Below, one piece after another: positions 37,080 through 44,661 of a DNA stretch of 49,197 nt. Position 1 is the first letter of the stretch. Every line of letters begins with the position of its first letter. Below the pieces are notes generated by a model. That model ran no database searches, was not told the DNA's origin, and saw nothing but the letters and a program-made list of their open reading frames with translations. A program made the position numbers and the translations under genes. Source of the DNA: Elusimicrobia bacterium CG_4_9_14_3_um_filter_62_55 (GTDB lineage: Bacteria; Elusimicrobiota; Elusimicrobia; UBA1565); assembly GCA_002790095.1 (NCBI GenBank), contig PFUL01000141.1:1-49197 (forward strand), in the 5' to 3' direction.

Positions 37080-38260
37080 ACCCCCGACTCCGATCGGCCT
37101 CCGCGCTTGTTCTCGCCGCCTGCCTCGCGGCGCGTGGCGCGCGTGCCGAGACGAACCCGGGGGTAACCGCGGCCCCGATTCTCCAGATGCCGCTCGGCGC
37201 CCGCGCCGTTGGAATGGGGGGAGCGTTCACCGGGGTCGCGGACGACGCTTCCGCGCTCTATCACAATCCAGCCGGACTCTCCAATTTGACTCACCGGGAA
37301 GTTACGTTCATGTACCTGAAATCGTTCTCCGATCAGAACGTCGAATTCATCGCGGCGGCGACCCCGCTTCAATTACCCGGATTTATCGGCGACGGATACA
37401 CGGCCCTCGGTACGAGCGTGCTGTTCTCTCAGAACGGTACGATCGAGGTCAACCGGACGAACGCGGGCGGACAGTTGATCGGAACGCAAAGTCTCAGCGC
37501 CGGCAGCGACTTCGTCGCCAGTTTCGGCTATTCCGAGCGCATCGCCCATTTCGAGATTCCGACGAAGAACGAAGACGTGACCTTCCACCACTATATGGGA
37601 ATCGGGACGAAATGGATCCGCTCGACGCTTGCCGAACAGTATTCCGCCTCCACCTTCGCCGCCGATTTCGGTTACTTCGTACGGGTTCCGGAATGGCGGA
37701 CGACTGCGGGATTCGCCCTCCAAAATCTAGGGGGGGATCTCACGTTTATCGAAAGCGGAGACCCGCTTCCTCTGACCCTCGCCGGCGGCTTCGCGTTCGA
37801 TCCCGCGCTTCCCGATTCAATCCTGACGCGGCGGGATACCGCCCTGCTGATCGCCGTCGATGGGGAATACCTTTCCCGGGAACGTCAGTGGCAGGCGGAC
37901 GTCGGCGTCGAATATTCGCTTTTACGGCGACACGCGGTGCGTTTGGGCTACCGCCTCAACCGCGACGCCATCGGACTGACCTTCGGATTCGGCACCGCGT
38001 GGAACGGAATCGAGATCGATTACGCGTGGGGTCTGACCAGCGCTCTTAGCGACACGCACCGCTTTAGTTTTACCTACCGTTTCGGACGCGTGGCCGCCCA
38101 GAAACGCGAAATGAAGCAGCGGCCCTTTATCGAACGCATGCCCGATCGTGAAGAACTGAGGGGCATCGAAGAGCAGACGCCGGTACCCGTCGACCCCCCG
38201 AAACGCCGTCCCCGGCGGGAACCACGCGGACAAGGCGCCGCTCCCGGCTGGATTTATTGA
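37076..38260 (+). CDS. PorV/UPF0164-like outer-membrane beta-barrel protein
   Basis: 394 residues with a signal peptide ending ARGARA. The mature start has the family signature LQMPLGARAVGMGGAFTGVADDASALYHNPAGLSNL, shared by PorV, PorQ and UPF0164 proteins. Alternating strands follow to FSFTYRFGR at about 333, where a FadL-like barrel would close; the remaining residues form a Pro/Arg-rich periplasmic tail (PKRRPRREPRGQGAAPGWIY). PorV shuttles type IX secretion cargo from the translocon to the surface. The ATGA overlap with the protease, which bears a FlgD-like sorting domain, suggests this is its partner. Confidence 0.85.
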   Translation: MNPRLRSASALVLAACLAARGARAETNPGVTAAPILQMPLGARAVGMGGAFTGVADDASALYHNPAGLSNLTHREVTFMYLKSFSDQNVEFIAAATPLQLPGFIGDGYTALGTSVLFSQNGTIEVNRTNAGGQLIGTQSLSAGSDFVASFGYSERIAHFEIPTKNEDVTFHHYMGIGTKWIRSTLAEQYSASTFAADFGYFVRVPEWRTTAGFALQNLGGDLTFIESGDPLPLTLAGGFAFDPALPDSILTRRDTALLIAVDGEYLSRERQWQADVGVEYSLLRRHAVRLGYRLNRDAIGLTFGFGTAWNGIEIDYAWGLTSALSDTHRFSFTYRFGRVAAQKREMKQRPFIERMPDREELRGIEEQTPVPVDPPKRRPRREPRGQGAAPGWIY

Positions 38261-38271
38261 TAATCGGCGGT

Positions 38272-38277
38272 TACACT
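38272..38277 (+). promoter_or_regulatory. -10-like TACACT six bases before the HNH gene ATG (leaderless)
   Basis: TACACT then TCTTCC then ATG at 38284, in the 23-base gap after the PorV-like gene. There is no Shine-Dalgarno sequence. Predicted transcription start is the A of the start codon. Confidence 0.55.
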
Positions 38278-38283
38278 TCTTCC

Positions 38284-38865
38284 ATGAGCGAGGTCCTCGT
38301 TCTCAATCGGAATTTTTACGCGATAGCGGTCACGGGCTGGCAGCGGGCGATCTCGCTGCTCTATCTCGATCACGCGCGCGTCGTGGACGAAGGCTACCGC
38401 ACTTACGATTTCGGGGATTGGCTGGACGCCTCCCGTTCCCTGGAGTCCGAGACCTCGGCCTTCGTTCGGACGCCGAATCACAAAATCGCGATTCCGGAGG
38501 TGATTTCGCTTCGTCTCTTCGGGAAAGTTCCCAAACGCGAGGTGACCTTTTCCCGGCGGAATCTGCTGCTTCACTACGGTTGGCGTTGCTGTTACTGCGG
38601 GGAGCGCTTCGCGAGCGATGAACTCAATCTCGACCATATTCTCCCGAAGTCCCGCGGGGGAGGAACCAGTTGGGGGAACGTCGTCGTCTCCTGCATCCCC
38701 TGCAACAAACGAAAGGCGAATCTTCTTCCGTCGGAGGCGGGCATGAAGCTGCTGCGGGCCCCCGCTCGGCCGCGGCCCCGAACGGGTCCTCTGCTCTGGC
38801 CTCAGCGCGCCCCCGCACGGCCGTCCTGGAAGCGCTTCCTCTCCGCCTCGGCCTATCCGGCTTGA
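38284..38865 (+). CDS. HNH endonuclease family protein
   Basis: 193 residues. N-terminal EVLVLNRNFYAIAVTGWQRAISLLYLDHARVVD is the conserved opening of the widespread HNH proteins that follow this layout. The HNH-zinc finger covers residues about 95-160: CCYCGERF, LNLDHILPKSRGGGTSWGNVV and CIPCNKRKANLLPSEAGMKL, with both CxxC pairs and the catalytic DH. The Pro/Arg-rich tail (RAPARPRPRTG, PQRAPARPSWKRFL) is typical of this group. Cellular role unknown; this family is not usually linked to phage. Start chosen at ATG 38284 from family alignment. Confidence 0.9.
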   Translation: MSEVLVLNRNFYAIAVTGWQRAISLLYLDHARVVDEGYRTYDFGDWLDASRSLESETSAFVRTPNHKIAIPEVISLRLFGKVPKREVTFSRRNLLLHYGWRCCYCGERFASDELNLDHILPKSRGGGTSWGNVVVSCIPCNKRKANLLPSEAGMKLLRAPARPRPRTGPLLWPQRAPARPSWKRFLSASAYPA

Positions 38866-38918
38866 TTTCGACTCGCCGACATTACGCCCGCAACTCTCAC
38901 GAGGTCGCGCTTATATCG

Positions 38919-38924
38919 TAAAAT
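38919..38924 (+). promoter_or_regulatory. -10-like TAAAAT six bases before an ATG (leaderless)
   Basis: TAAAAT then GGCGCA then the ATG at 38931. The 65-base gap after the HNH gene is AT-rich near this site and has no ribosome-binding sequence. Confidence 0.6.
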
Positions 38925-38930
38925 GGCGCA

Positions 38931-40016
38931 ATGTTGACGCGGCGCCTTTGGTTCTTATCGACCGCCTCGGTATACGCGTTGTTGGTCGCGATCAGTTGGA
39001 GTTTAGACCAAGGACAGGCGCACGCCGCCTCCGCCTTTCGTTCTTTCAACGAACCGGGGCAGAAATCCCCCTCCCGGCGAAAAGCCGGCTCCGGGGGCAA
39101 ACGCGTCCCCTACCGCAAAATCAGTCGGACCGCGGACGGCTACGCGCTCGATTACGGTTTCAAGAACTTCAACGGCGATTCGCTCGACTTCCAAGCGGAA
39201 TTGGACTCCGAATCCGTCGCGGCCTCCATCCGGGAATTCGGATTTAAGAAGTCCGATTTCGACAAACTCGACGCCTGGTATAAGAAGGCGCAAAAAGACG
39301 CCGTGGCCTCGGCCAACGCGCGCTTTGTTTCCGGCAAGGTCCAGGCCAAGAACGCCGCGGAGCTGAAGTCCAAACTGTCGTTCATTAAAGGCATCAACGC
39401 GGGAATTCAGAAGGAACTCGACGGGAAGCTCGCCAGTCTCTCGAAGCAATACCGCAAGAGGCGGCTTAAGGTTTACGAGGATTCCGGGTTCCGGTACAAG
39501 GACTCCAAGACCGTTGAAGTCGACATCCCCGCAATGGTCTCCCGCAACTGGAAGCGCGTTCGCCCGGTCGCGCATGCCTTTGCGAAGCTCGCCCGCGCAC
39601 ATGGATACGATCAAGAGGAACTGGTCGGCGCTGCGACCGCGTGGGTGCAGACCGCGATCATCTACGAGGTCCCGGCGGACAACGAAGGTTCCCGGACCGT
39701 CGCGGGGATCATGCCGCCCTTGAAAACCCTGATCCTCGGCCAGGGAGACTGCGACACGAAAACCGCGCTGTTGGCCTCGGTGCTGCTGAACTGGCCGAAG
39801 ATCAAGATGGTGGGACTCGGGATTCCCGGCCACTACCTCATGGCCTATCAACGCCCGCCGAGGCGCGGGGACATCTATTTGGAATACAAAGGGCTTCCGT
39901 TCGTGATGATCGAATCGGCCGGCCCGGCCTGGCTCAATCCGGGCGACGTCGGTGCGTCGACGAAGAATTATCTTAAGTCCGGAAAGAATTTCAGGATTCA
40001 GCCGATGGGAGCTTAG
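38931..40016 (+). CDS. Exported transglutaminase-like cysteine protein
   Basis: 361 residues with a signal segment (residues 7-33, ending AHAA). Residues 230-350 form a transglutaminase-like core: GQGDCDTKTALLASVLLNW with Cys274, LGIPGHYLMAYQ with His301, and a third acid probably in VMIESAGPAWLNPGD. The Cys-His-acid order and spacing fit bacterial periplasmic transglutaminase-like proteases. The first 200 residues are coiled and Lys-rich with no known domain. It is followed after three bases by a duplicated DUF350 membrane protein, so the two probably work together at the membrane. Confidence 0.85.
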   Translation: MLTRRLWFLSTASVYALLVAISWSLDQGQAHAASAFRSFNEPGQKSPSRRKAGSGGKRVPYRKISRTADGYALDYGFKNFNGDSLDFQAELDSESVAASIREFGFKKSDFDKLDAWYKKAQKDAVASANARFVSGKVQAKNAAELKSKLSFIKGINAGIQKELDGKLASLSKQYRKRRLKVYEDSGFRYKDSKTVEVDIPAMVSRNWKRVRPVAHAFAKLARAHGYDQEELVGAATAWVQTAIIYEVPADNEGSRTVAGIMPPLKTLILGQGDCDTKTALLASVLLNWPKIKMVGLGIPGHYLMAYQRPPRRGDIYLEYKGLPFVMIESAGPAWLNPGDVGASTKNYLKSGKNFRIQPMGA

Positions 40017-40019
40017 CCT

Positions 40020-40550
40020 ATGTTTTGGGATCAGATTATCGTCAGCCTGGCCGAATTCCTTCTCACGATTTTTCTGGCCGTGTTCGTCGTCTTCTGGAGC
40101 TACAAGAGTTTCGACAAGATCAACACGGGCTTCGACGCTCAGACGGAAATCTACAACGGCAATGTCGCCGTCGCGACTCTGATGGCGGCCTTGATGTTCG
40201 CGACCTCGCGCATCATGCGGGAAGCGATCTATCCGGTCATCAGCATTTTGCAGGTCGGCATCACCGGCGGCGGGCACGCGCTTTGGACACTCGGTCTCTA
40301 CGCGATCGGCCATCTCTTTTTCGCCTTCCTGCTCTCGGTCGGATGCGTCCAGTTCGCGATGAAGTTTTTCGCAAAGCTCAACAGCGGCTTCGACGAAATC
40401 GAGCAGATCCATAAGGGCAACACCGCCGTCGCGGTCATCATGGGGGCGGTGATCTTGATCGTCGCGATGTTCATGCAGTCGGGCGTCAGCGCCCTGACCA
40501 AATCCCTGATCCCCCAACCGGAACTCGGGGATCTGCGGATCATGGACTGA
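40020..40550 (+). CDS. Membrane protein with two DUF350 repeats
   Basis: 176 residues. Four hydrophobic segments, arranged as two repeats: SFDKINTGFDAQTEIYNGNVAVATLMAALMF (about 30-60) and FFAKLNSGFDEIEQIHKGNTAVAVIMGAV (about 117-145). The shared F-x-E-I/IxxGNxAVA element is the DUF350 signature. DUF350 proteins occur in stress-linked operons with ATP-grasp or PspA-type genes; function is unknown. Here it is paired with a transglutaminase-like protein. Confidence 0.85.
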   Translation: MFWDQIIVSLAEFLLTIFLAVFVVFWSYKSFDKINTGFDAQTEIYNGNVAVATLMAALMFATSRIMREAIYPVISILQVGITGGGHALWTLGLYAIGHLFFAFLLSVGCVQFAMKFFAKLNSGFDEIEQIHKGNTAVAVIMGAVILIVAMFMQSGVSALTKSLIPQPELGDLRIMD

Positions 40551-40574
40551 GCCCGACGGATCCCTAATCGAGCG

Positions 40575-41156
40575 CTAAAGCGCGGACCAGCGCCGGCCCG
40601 TCGATTCGGTCATCTCGCAATCGACCGAGACGGTCCCTGTCGTGAAGTCGTAGACCCACGCCCCCGAGTTCGCGCGCTCCTCCGGCGGGATTTCCAGCCG
40701 CGACGCGCGCCCCTTCAAGCAAATCAGAGGAGAAAGGCGAACCGCGGGCAATTCGGAAAGCGCGGACGGGAAACGTCCCGTCTCGGAGTGAAATGAGCCG
40801 ACCGCGGATCTCAATTGTTCGAGCGCCTCTTTCGTCCGCGACTCCCTCTTCATCGCGAGCGTTTTCGCCGATTCTTGGATCACCGTGAGGTGAAGCACGA
40901 GTCCCGCGAGGCAGAAAAGAGAGAGACCCCATCGCTTGCGCGCGGTGAGCGAGAGCCCCGCGAGCAAATAGAGCGCCATCGGCAGCAGCAGCGCGGCGCG
41001 CGTCATTCCCTGGTTTAGAACGCTCAGCAGAGTCGCGGAAAAGACGACCCCCACGAAGAACACCATCGCGAGGACCCCCGTCATCTTCCTGAGAAACGCG
41101 CGCATGGCCAAACGCGCTTCGCGCTCCGCGCGCTCCTCTTCGGTGGGTTCGTCCAT
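40575..41156 (-). CDS. Multi-pass membrane protein with pilin/GspG-like C-terminal domain
   Basis: 193 residues. An acidic N-terminus is followed by about three membrane helices (VLAMVFFVGVVFSATLLSVL, ALLLPMALYLLAGLSL, GLSLFCLAGLVLHLTVI). From residue 105, KEALEQLRSAVGSFHSETGRFPSALSEL is the N-terminal helix-and-loop of type II secretion pseudopilins, and NSGAWVYDFTTGTVSVDC with a final GRRWS matches their C-terminal strands. It has no type III leader peptide, so it is not an ordinary pilin. It overlaps nothing and is convergent with DUF350. Role unknown. Confidence 0.75.
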   Translation of the reverse strand: MDEPTEEERAEREARLAMRAFLRKMTGVLAMVFFVGVVFSATLLSVLNQGMTRAALLLPMALYLLAGLSLTARKRWGLSLFCLAGLVLHLTVIQESAKTLAMKRESRTKEALEQLRSAVGSFHSETGRFPSALSELPAVRLSPLICLKGRASRLEIPPEERANSGAWVYDFTTGTVSVDCEMTESTGRRWSAL

Positions 41157-41162
41157 GAGGAG

Positions 41163-41168
41163 AGTTTA
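41163..41168 (-). promoter_or_regulatory. -10-like TAAACT six bases before an ATG (leaderless)
   Basis: On the minus strand TAAACT, then CTCCTC, then ATG (41156). CTCCTC cannot pair with 16S rRNA, so this gene has no Shine-Dalgarno sequence. Confidence 0.6.
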
Positions 41169-41198
41169 ACGATTCTGGCCGCAAGCTTAAATCCCTGC

Positions 41199-41204
41199 TA
41201 TCCT
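41199..41204 (+). promoter_or_regulatory. Extended -10-like TGCTATCCT six bases before the lgt GTG (leaderless)
   Basis: TGC plus TATCCT, then TTCGGC, then the GTG at 41211. No ribosome-binding site. It is divergent from the promoter at 41163-41168, only 30 bases away. Confidence 0.6.
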
Positions 41205-41210
41205 TTCGGC

Positions 41211-42047
41211 GTGTTCCCCTATTTCGACATCGGTCCGGTTCGATTTGAGCCGTACGGGTTTCTCGTCGTCCTGGGCACGACGCTGGGAATTCTATGGCTT
41301 TGGAGGAAGCGCGAATATCTGCACGCCCCGGATGAAACGCCGGCCGATTTTTGGGCGCTCGTCTATTCCGTCGTCCTCGGGGGGCTCATCGGCGGCAAAG
41401 CCGGTTATATTGTCGTCGAGTGGGCTTGGTTTCGCAAGGAACCCTGGCTGATCCTTCTGGATTGGCGCAGCGGCTGGGTATTCTGGTTCGCGGTCCTCGG
41501 CTCCATTGCGGCGGGCAAGCTCTACCAAATCCGCCATAACCGCGGGCGCGACCGAAAACGGGCCTACCTGCCGATCGCCGACTACATCGTGACCGCCCTT
41601 CCGATGGGGCATTGGATCGGGCGCCTCGGATGCTTCTTCCAGGGCTGCTGCCACGGGCGGCCGACCTCCCTCCCGTGGGGCGTCACTTTCTCTCACCCGG
41701 CCTGCAATGTGGCCGATGATCTTCTGGGAGTGCCCCTGCACCCGACCCAGCTTTACGAGGCGGCCGGGGAACTCGCGCTGGCGGCCTTTCTCTACTGCAC
41801 CGTGATTCGGGGGATCGAACGCGGGAAGTATCGGTACGGAACGGCGTTCTTCTCGTTCATCGGAATTTACGGCATCATGCGGTTCTCCATCGAGTGTCTC
41901 CGGGGGGACGATCGCGGGAGTTTCGTTTCCGGTGCGCTCTCGCCGTCCCAATGGCTGTCTTTGGCCGCGGCGGCAATCGCCGCCGCCGCACTCCTGCGCC
42001 GAGGGGTTCGCGAAGAGGACCCGGACGGACGCAGCATCTACTTGTGA
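41211..42047 (+). CDS. lgt: Prolipoprotein diacylglyceryl transferase
   Basis: 278 residues from a GTG. Adds diacylglycerol to the lipobox Cys of prolipoproteins in the inner membrane. About seven helices. Family marks: FDIGPVRFEPYGFLVVLG (N-terminal signature), GGLIGGKAGYIV, the essential Arg in GHWIGRLGCFFQGCCHG (usually GRLGNFxxGE/CCxG), HPTQLYEA and FSIECLRGDDRG. The double Cys version of the central motif is found in several non-proteobacterial Lgt proteins. It serves lipoproteins such as the LptC-like one here. Confidence 0.95.
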   Translation: MFPYFDIGPVRFEPYGFLVVLGTTLGILWLWRKREYLHAPDETPADFWALVYSVVLGGLIGGKAGYIVVEWAWFRKEPWLILLDWRSGWVFWFAVLGSIAAGKLYQIRHNRGRDRKRAYLPIADYIVTALPMGHWIGRLGCFFQGCCHGRPTSLPWGVTFSHPACNVADDLLGVPLHPTQLYEAAGELALAAFLYCTVIRGIERGKYRYGTAFFSFIGIYGIMRFSIECLRGDDRGSFVSGALSPSQWLSLAAAAIAAAALLRRGVREEDPDGRSIYL

Positions 42048-42053
42048 TAGGAT
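42048..42053 (+). promoter_or_regulatory. Extended -10-like TGATAGGAT five bases before an ATG
   Basis: TGA plus TAGGAT, five bases before the ATG at 42059, straddling the lgt stop. AGGA inside it could also act as a ribosome-binding site, so the call is ambiguous. Confidence 0.4.
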
Positions 42054-42058
42054 AGGCA

Positions 42059-43228
42059 ATGTCTCTGCTGGAAAAAGCCGTCGATTCCATGAAAAAGATC
42101 TTCCCCGAAGTCCCGTGGAAGGTCCGCCTTTCCTATCACGGACAGAGCCGCTCGTTCGGGAGCGGCGTAGAGCGAACCTGGATCGACTTCCATCACCCCG
42201 CCCCTTTGCGCCGTTTGGCCTGGTACGATATCGCCGGATTCCTCGATCACTATGTCGCGGGCCGCGCCGATCTCAACGGAGACATCTACGGCTTCGTCGG
42301 CCTGCGCATGCACGTGAAGCGCCACGAGGATTGGACCGTCGACGCTTTTCGAAAAATTCGATTCGTCGGGACGACGCTCTTCCCGTCGAGCGTCCGGCGG
42401 AAACTGGTCGCCGTTTCCTCGCACTACGATCTCCCCAACGAGTTCATCCTCTCCTATCTCGATCAGCGGACGCGGGCCTATTCCTGCGCGATGTGGAAAG
42501 ACGCGGACAACGTCGCCTTCCCCGAGGACGAGCCGCTTGAAGACGCCCAGCACCGGAAATTCCATCAGGCCGCCTCCGCGCTTGAACTGCAGCCCGGGGA
42601 CAAATTTCTGGACATCGGGTGCGGATACGGCTATATGGTGAACCTGGCCGAAAGGGAATTCGGCGTTAAGGACGCGTTGGGGATTACGCTCTCACGCAAT
42701 CAAGTCGAGCAGGGATATTCCAAGAGCATGCGGCTCGCGCATTACTACGAACTCCCCGCGGAAGGCGCCTACGATAAGATCTTCACCTGCGGGATGGTTT
42801 CTCATCTCGACCGGTCGGAAATCGAACGCTACTACCGGCATGTGTATGGATTGCTGAAAAGCGGAGGGCGGCTGTGGATGCATGGGATCGTTCCCCCGGC
42901 CCTTTCTGCGTCGGTCACGAATTACACGACGATCTCGGGGACCTTCTCCCAGCGATACGTTTTCCCGGACCACTACCAGTTTCCGGTTCACGAACATCTG
43001 AAGGTCATGGAAAAAATCGGTTTCCGCGTTCGTGAAGTCCGCTTCAAATACGGACATTACGCAAAAACGCTGCGGCACTGGTACAAGCGCTATTTAGAAA
43101 ACCTTCCAAACACCCGACCGTTGATCAATCCGACCATCGAACGCGCGTGGCATCTCTTTCTAACCTACGGATCCGTCGTGGACGGCCCGTGGTCCATCAT
43201 AAAGCAGATCCTCGCGACGAAGGACTGA
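42059..43228 (+). CDS. Cyclopropane-fatty-acyl-phospholipid synthase-like SAM methyltransferase
   Basis: 389 residues. The N-terminal lipid-binding part contains FVGLRMHVKRHE and VAVSSHYDLPNEFILSYLDQRTRAYSCAMW, the last being the conserved HYDxxNxFY...YSCAYF segment. The methyltransferase core has GDKFLDIGCGYGYMVNLAE for SAM binding and TCGMVSHLDRSEIERYYR. HEHLKVMEKIGF and the C-terminal NPTIERAWHLFLTYG region are also family-like. It would cyclopropanate or methylate acyl chains of membrane lipids. The usual GCGWGG motif is GCGYGYM. It follows lgt after eleven bases. Confidence 0.85.
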   Translation: MSLLEKAVDSMKKIFPEVPWKVRLSYHGQSRSFGSGVERTWIDFHHPAPLRRLAWYDIAGFLDHYVAGRADLNGDIYGFVGLRMHVKRHEDWTVDAFRKIRFVGTTLFPSSVRRKLVAVSSHYDLPNEFILSYLDQRTRAYSCAMWKDADNVAFPEDEPLEDAQHRKFHQAASALELQPGDKFLDIGCGYGYMVNLAEREFGVKDALGITLSRNQVEQGYSKSMRLAHYYELPAEGAYDKIFTCGMVSHLDRSEIERYYRHVYGLLKSGGRLWMHGIVPPALSASVTNYTTISGTFSQRYVFPDHYQFPVHEHLKVMEKIGFRVREVRFKYGHYAKTLRHWYKRYLENLPNTRPLINPTIERAWHLFLTYGSVVDGPWSIIKQILATKD

Positions 43229-43232
43229 CGGG

Positions 43233-44102
43233 TCAGGGGATCAGGCGGAACGCGCGCCACAACGGGCGCGTCATCCAATCAAGCACGCCGATTTCCGTCA
43301 AGAAAGCCGCGTAAGGGGACAGAGCCTCGGTCACCCGCTCGCGTCGTCTTGGGTTTTCCCAGGCTTGACGGTATCCGTCGCTCAGCCCGAGCTTCAGATA
43401 GACTTCCTCGCAGACGCTCGCCTGGACGATCGTATAAACGATCAGCGGCGCGTAGAACTTTGCCCAAAATTTGGACAGAAAGGCGAGCTTGGGCCACGCG
43501 TCCCGAAGATAATCTTTCGCGAAAGCCCGATGCTCTTCTTCCTCCGCGACATGCAGCTCGATGATGCGGCGGTATGTCGGGTGCAGAGACGCGTCCCGAA
43601 CCGTCGCGCGATTCACATGGTCGAGGAATGACTCGCCGCCCAGAATCGAAAGATAAAATGTCGCGCGGGTCGCGGTGAGCTTCATGAATCCGCCCTGCAA
43701 GCGAAGCCATAAGGAGGGGAGATAGGGCGGAGTCCCCGAACGGCGGATGTATTCTCCGAAAATCTCGCAATGACGCGCCTCCTCGGCGACCTCCCGAAGA
43801 AGAAAGCGATGTCGGGGATCGGTTGCGGGCAGATGGTACAAATGGCGCATCAGGGCGTTCACCAGGATATTCTCGAACCACATCCCGTAGGCGAATTGGG
43901 CCGAGGCTTCGTGACGCGAGTAGGCCCGGCGGTCGGCCTCGGTCATCTGCTCCCAAAGCGGCGTGCCGTAAAGGGGGCAGAAGCGGGGCGGGAGATGGAA
44001 CGCGCGATCGTCGAGCGGAACGCTCCAATCGACCGTATCGAAGGCGTCCGTACGGCGGGTCAAGCCACCGCGCTCCAAAACGCAATCGCGCGGTTGGTCC
44101 AT
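43233..44102 (-). CDS. AurF-like diiron oxygenase/ferritin-like protein
   Basis: 289 residues. Helical bundle with repeated iron-ligand pairs: EASAQFAYGMWFENILVNAL, EVAEEARHCEIFGEYI, GGESFLDHVNRA and ELHVAEEEEHRAFAKDYL. This spacing and the EEARH / EEEEHRAF pairs match the AurF family (p-aminobenzoate N-oxygenase). Some members oxidise aryl amines; others act on lipids or are uncharacterised. The ATG at 44102 lies 43 bases inside the upstream gene; a TTG a few codons later is possible. It is convergent with the cyclopropane-synthase-like gene, four bases away. Confidence 0.82.
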   Translation of the reverse strand: MDQPRDCVLERGGLTRRTDAFDTVDWSVPLDDRAFHLPPRFCPLYGTPLWEQMTEADRRAYSRHEASAQFAYGMWFENILVNALMRHLYHLPATDPRHRFLLREVAEEARHCEIFGEYIRRSGTPPYLPSLWLRLQGGFMKLTATRATFYLSILGGESFLDHVNRATVRDASLHPTYRRIIELHVAEEEEHRAFAKDYLRDAWPKLAFLSKFWAKFYAPLIVYTIVQASVCEEVYLKLGLSDGYRQAWENPRRRERVTEALSPYAAFLTEIGVLDWMTRPLWRAFRLIP

Positions 44103-44584
44103 TCGGCGTCGGACGCTCCGGGCGCGGGCGGACCCGCGACGACCACGCGTTCAGCGGGAACCCCATAGTCTTCGACGACCGCCGCCTTCACCGCAGCGCT
44201 CGGCACGACGACCGTCTTGAACTTGGCGCGCTTGAGGGCCTTTCGGATGGTTTTTTGCGAAGGACCTGCCGTTGGGGAGTCCGGAACAAGGAGGATGTCG
44301 GCATCGGCCACGTCCCCGGCCGAAATCAGAAGATCCAGGGGTTCGGCCTTCATCTCGCGCAGCACGCGGCGGGCGAAGACCCAACGCCCGAAAGCTCCTC
44401 CGCATTTCACCGGATCGATGATATGCGCCTGTCCGCCGGCCGCGGCGACCTTGCCGGCCGAAACCTTTTCGGAGATCACATGCGGTTCATCCCCCCGGCT
44501 CGACGCCGCCTTCACGAGCGCGAGCGTCCAACGCCCCTGAGGTGAATCCTCGGATACTTCCCGGACGATAAAGCCGATTTTCAT
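44060..44584 (-). CDS. Half-size protein like the N-terminal domain of a GT4 glycosyltransferase
   Basis: 174 residues from the ATG at 44584, which has GGAGG eight bases upstream. KIGFIVREVSEDSPQGRWTL, PHVISEKVSA, LDLLISAGDVADADILLVPDSP, FKTVVVPSAAVKAAVVEDYGVPAERVVV resemble a GT4 N-terminal Rossmann domain, including the end-of-domain phrase xxVPSxxVKxxxxxxYGVPxERVxV. The donor-binding C-terminal domain is absent: the frame ends 60 residues later than the junction would allow, and the next gene is unrelated. It could be a regulatory remnant or a non-enzymatic partner. Fully intact frame; not an obvious recent pseudogene. Confidence 0.7.
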   Translation of the reverse strand: MKIGFIVREVSEDSPQGRWTLALVKAASSRGDEPHVISEKVSAGKVAAAGGQAHIIDPVKCGGAFGRWVFARRVLREMKAEPLDLLISAGDVADADILLVPDSPTAGPSQKTIRKALKRAKFKTVVVPSAAVKAAVVEDYGVPAERVVVAGPPAPGASDAEWTNRAIAFWSAVA

Positions 44585-44661
44585 GCGAACACCCTCCACA
44601 GGCACGGTCCCTCCGTGTTATGCAACAGAGGGTCCCTCTCCGTCAAGGAGGGGGGGCGGGG
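44585..44661 (-). other. Gap with imperfect hairpin between typA and the GT4-like gene
   Basis: GGTCCCTCCGTGTT and AACAGAGGGTCC can pair imperfectly around ATGC (about 44606-44635). No T-run follows on the minus strand, so it is not a standard terminator. It might slow transcription between typA and the next gene. Confidence 0.35.
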
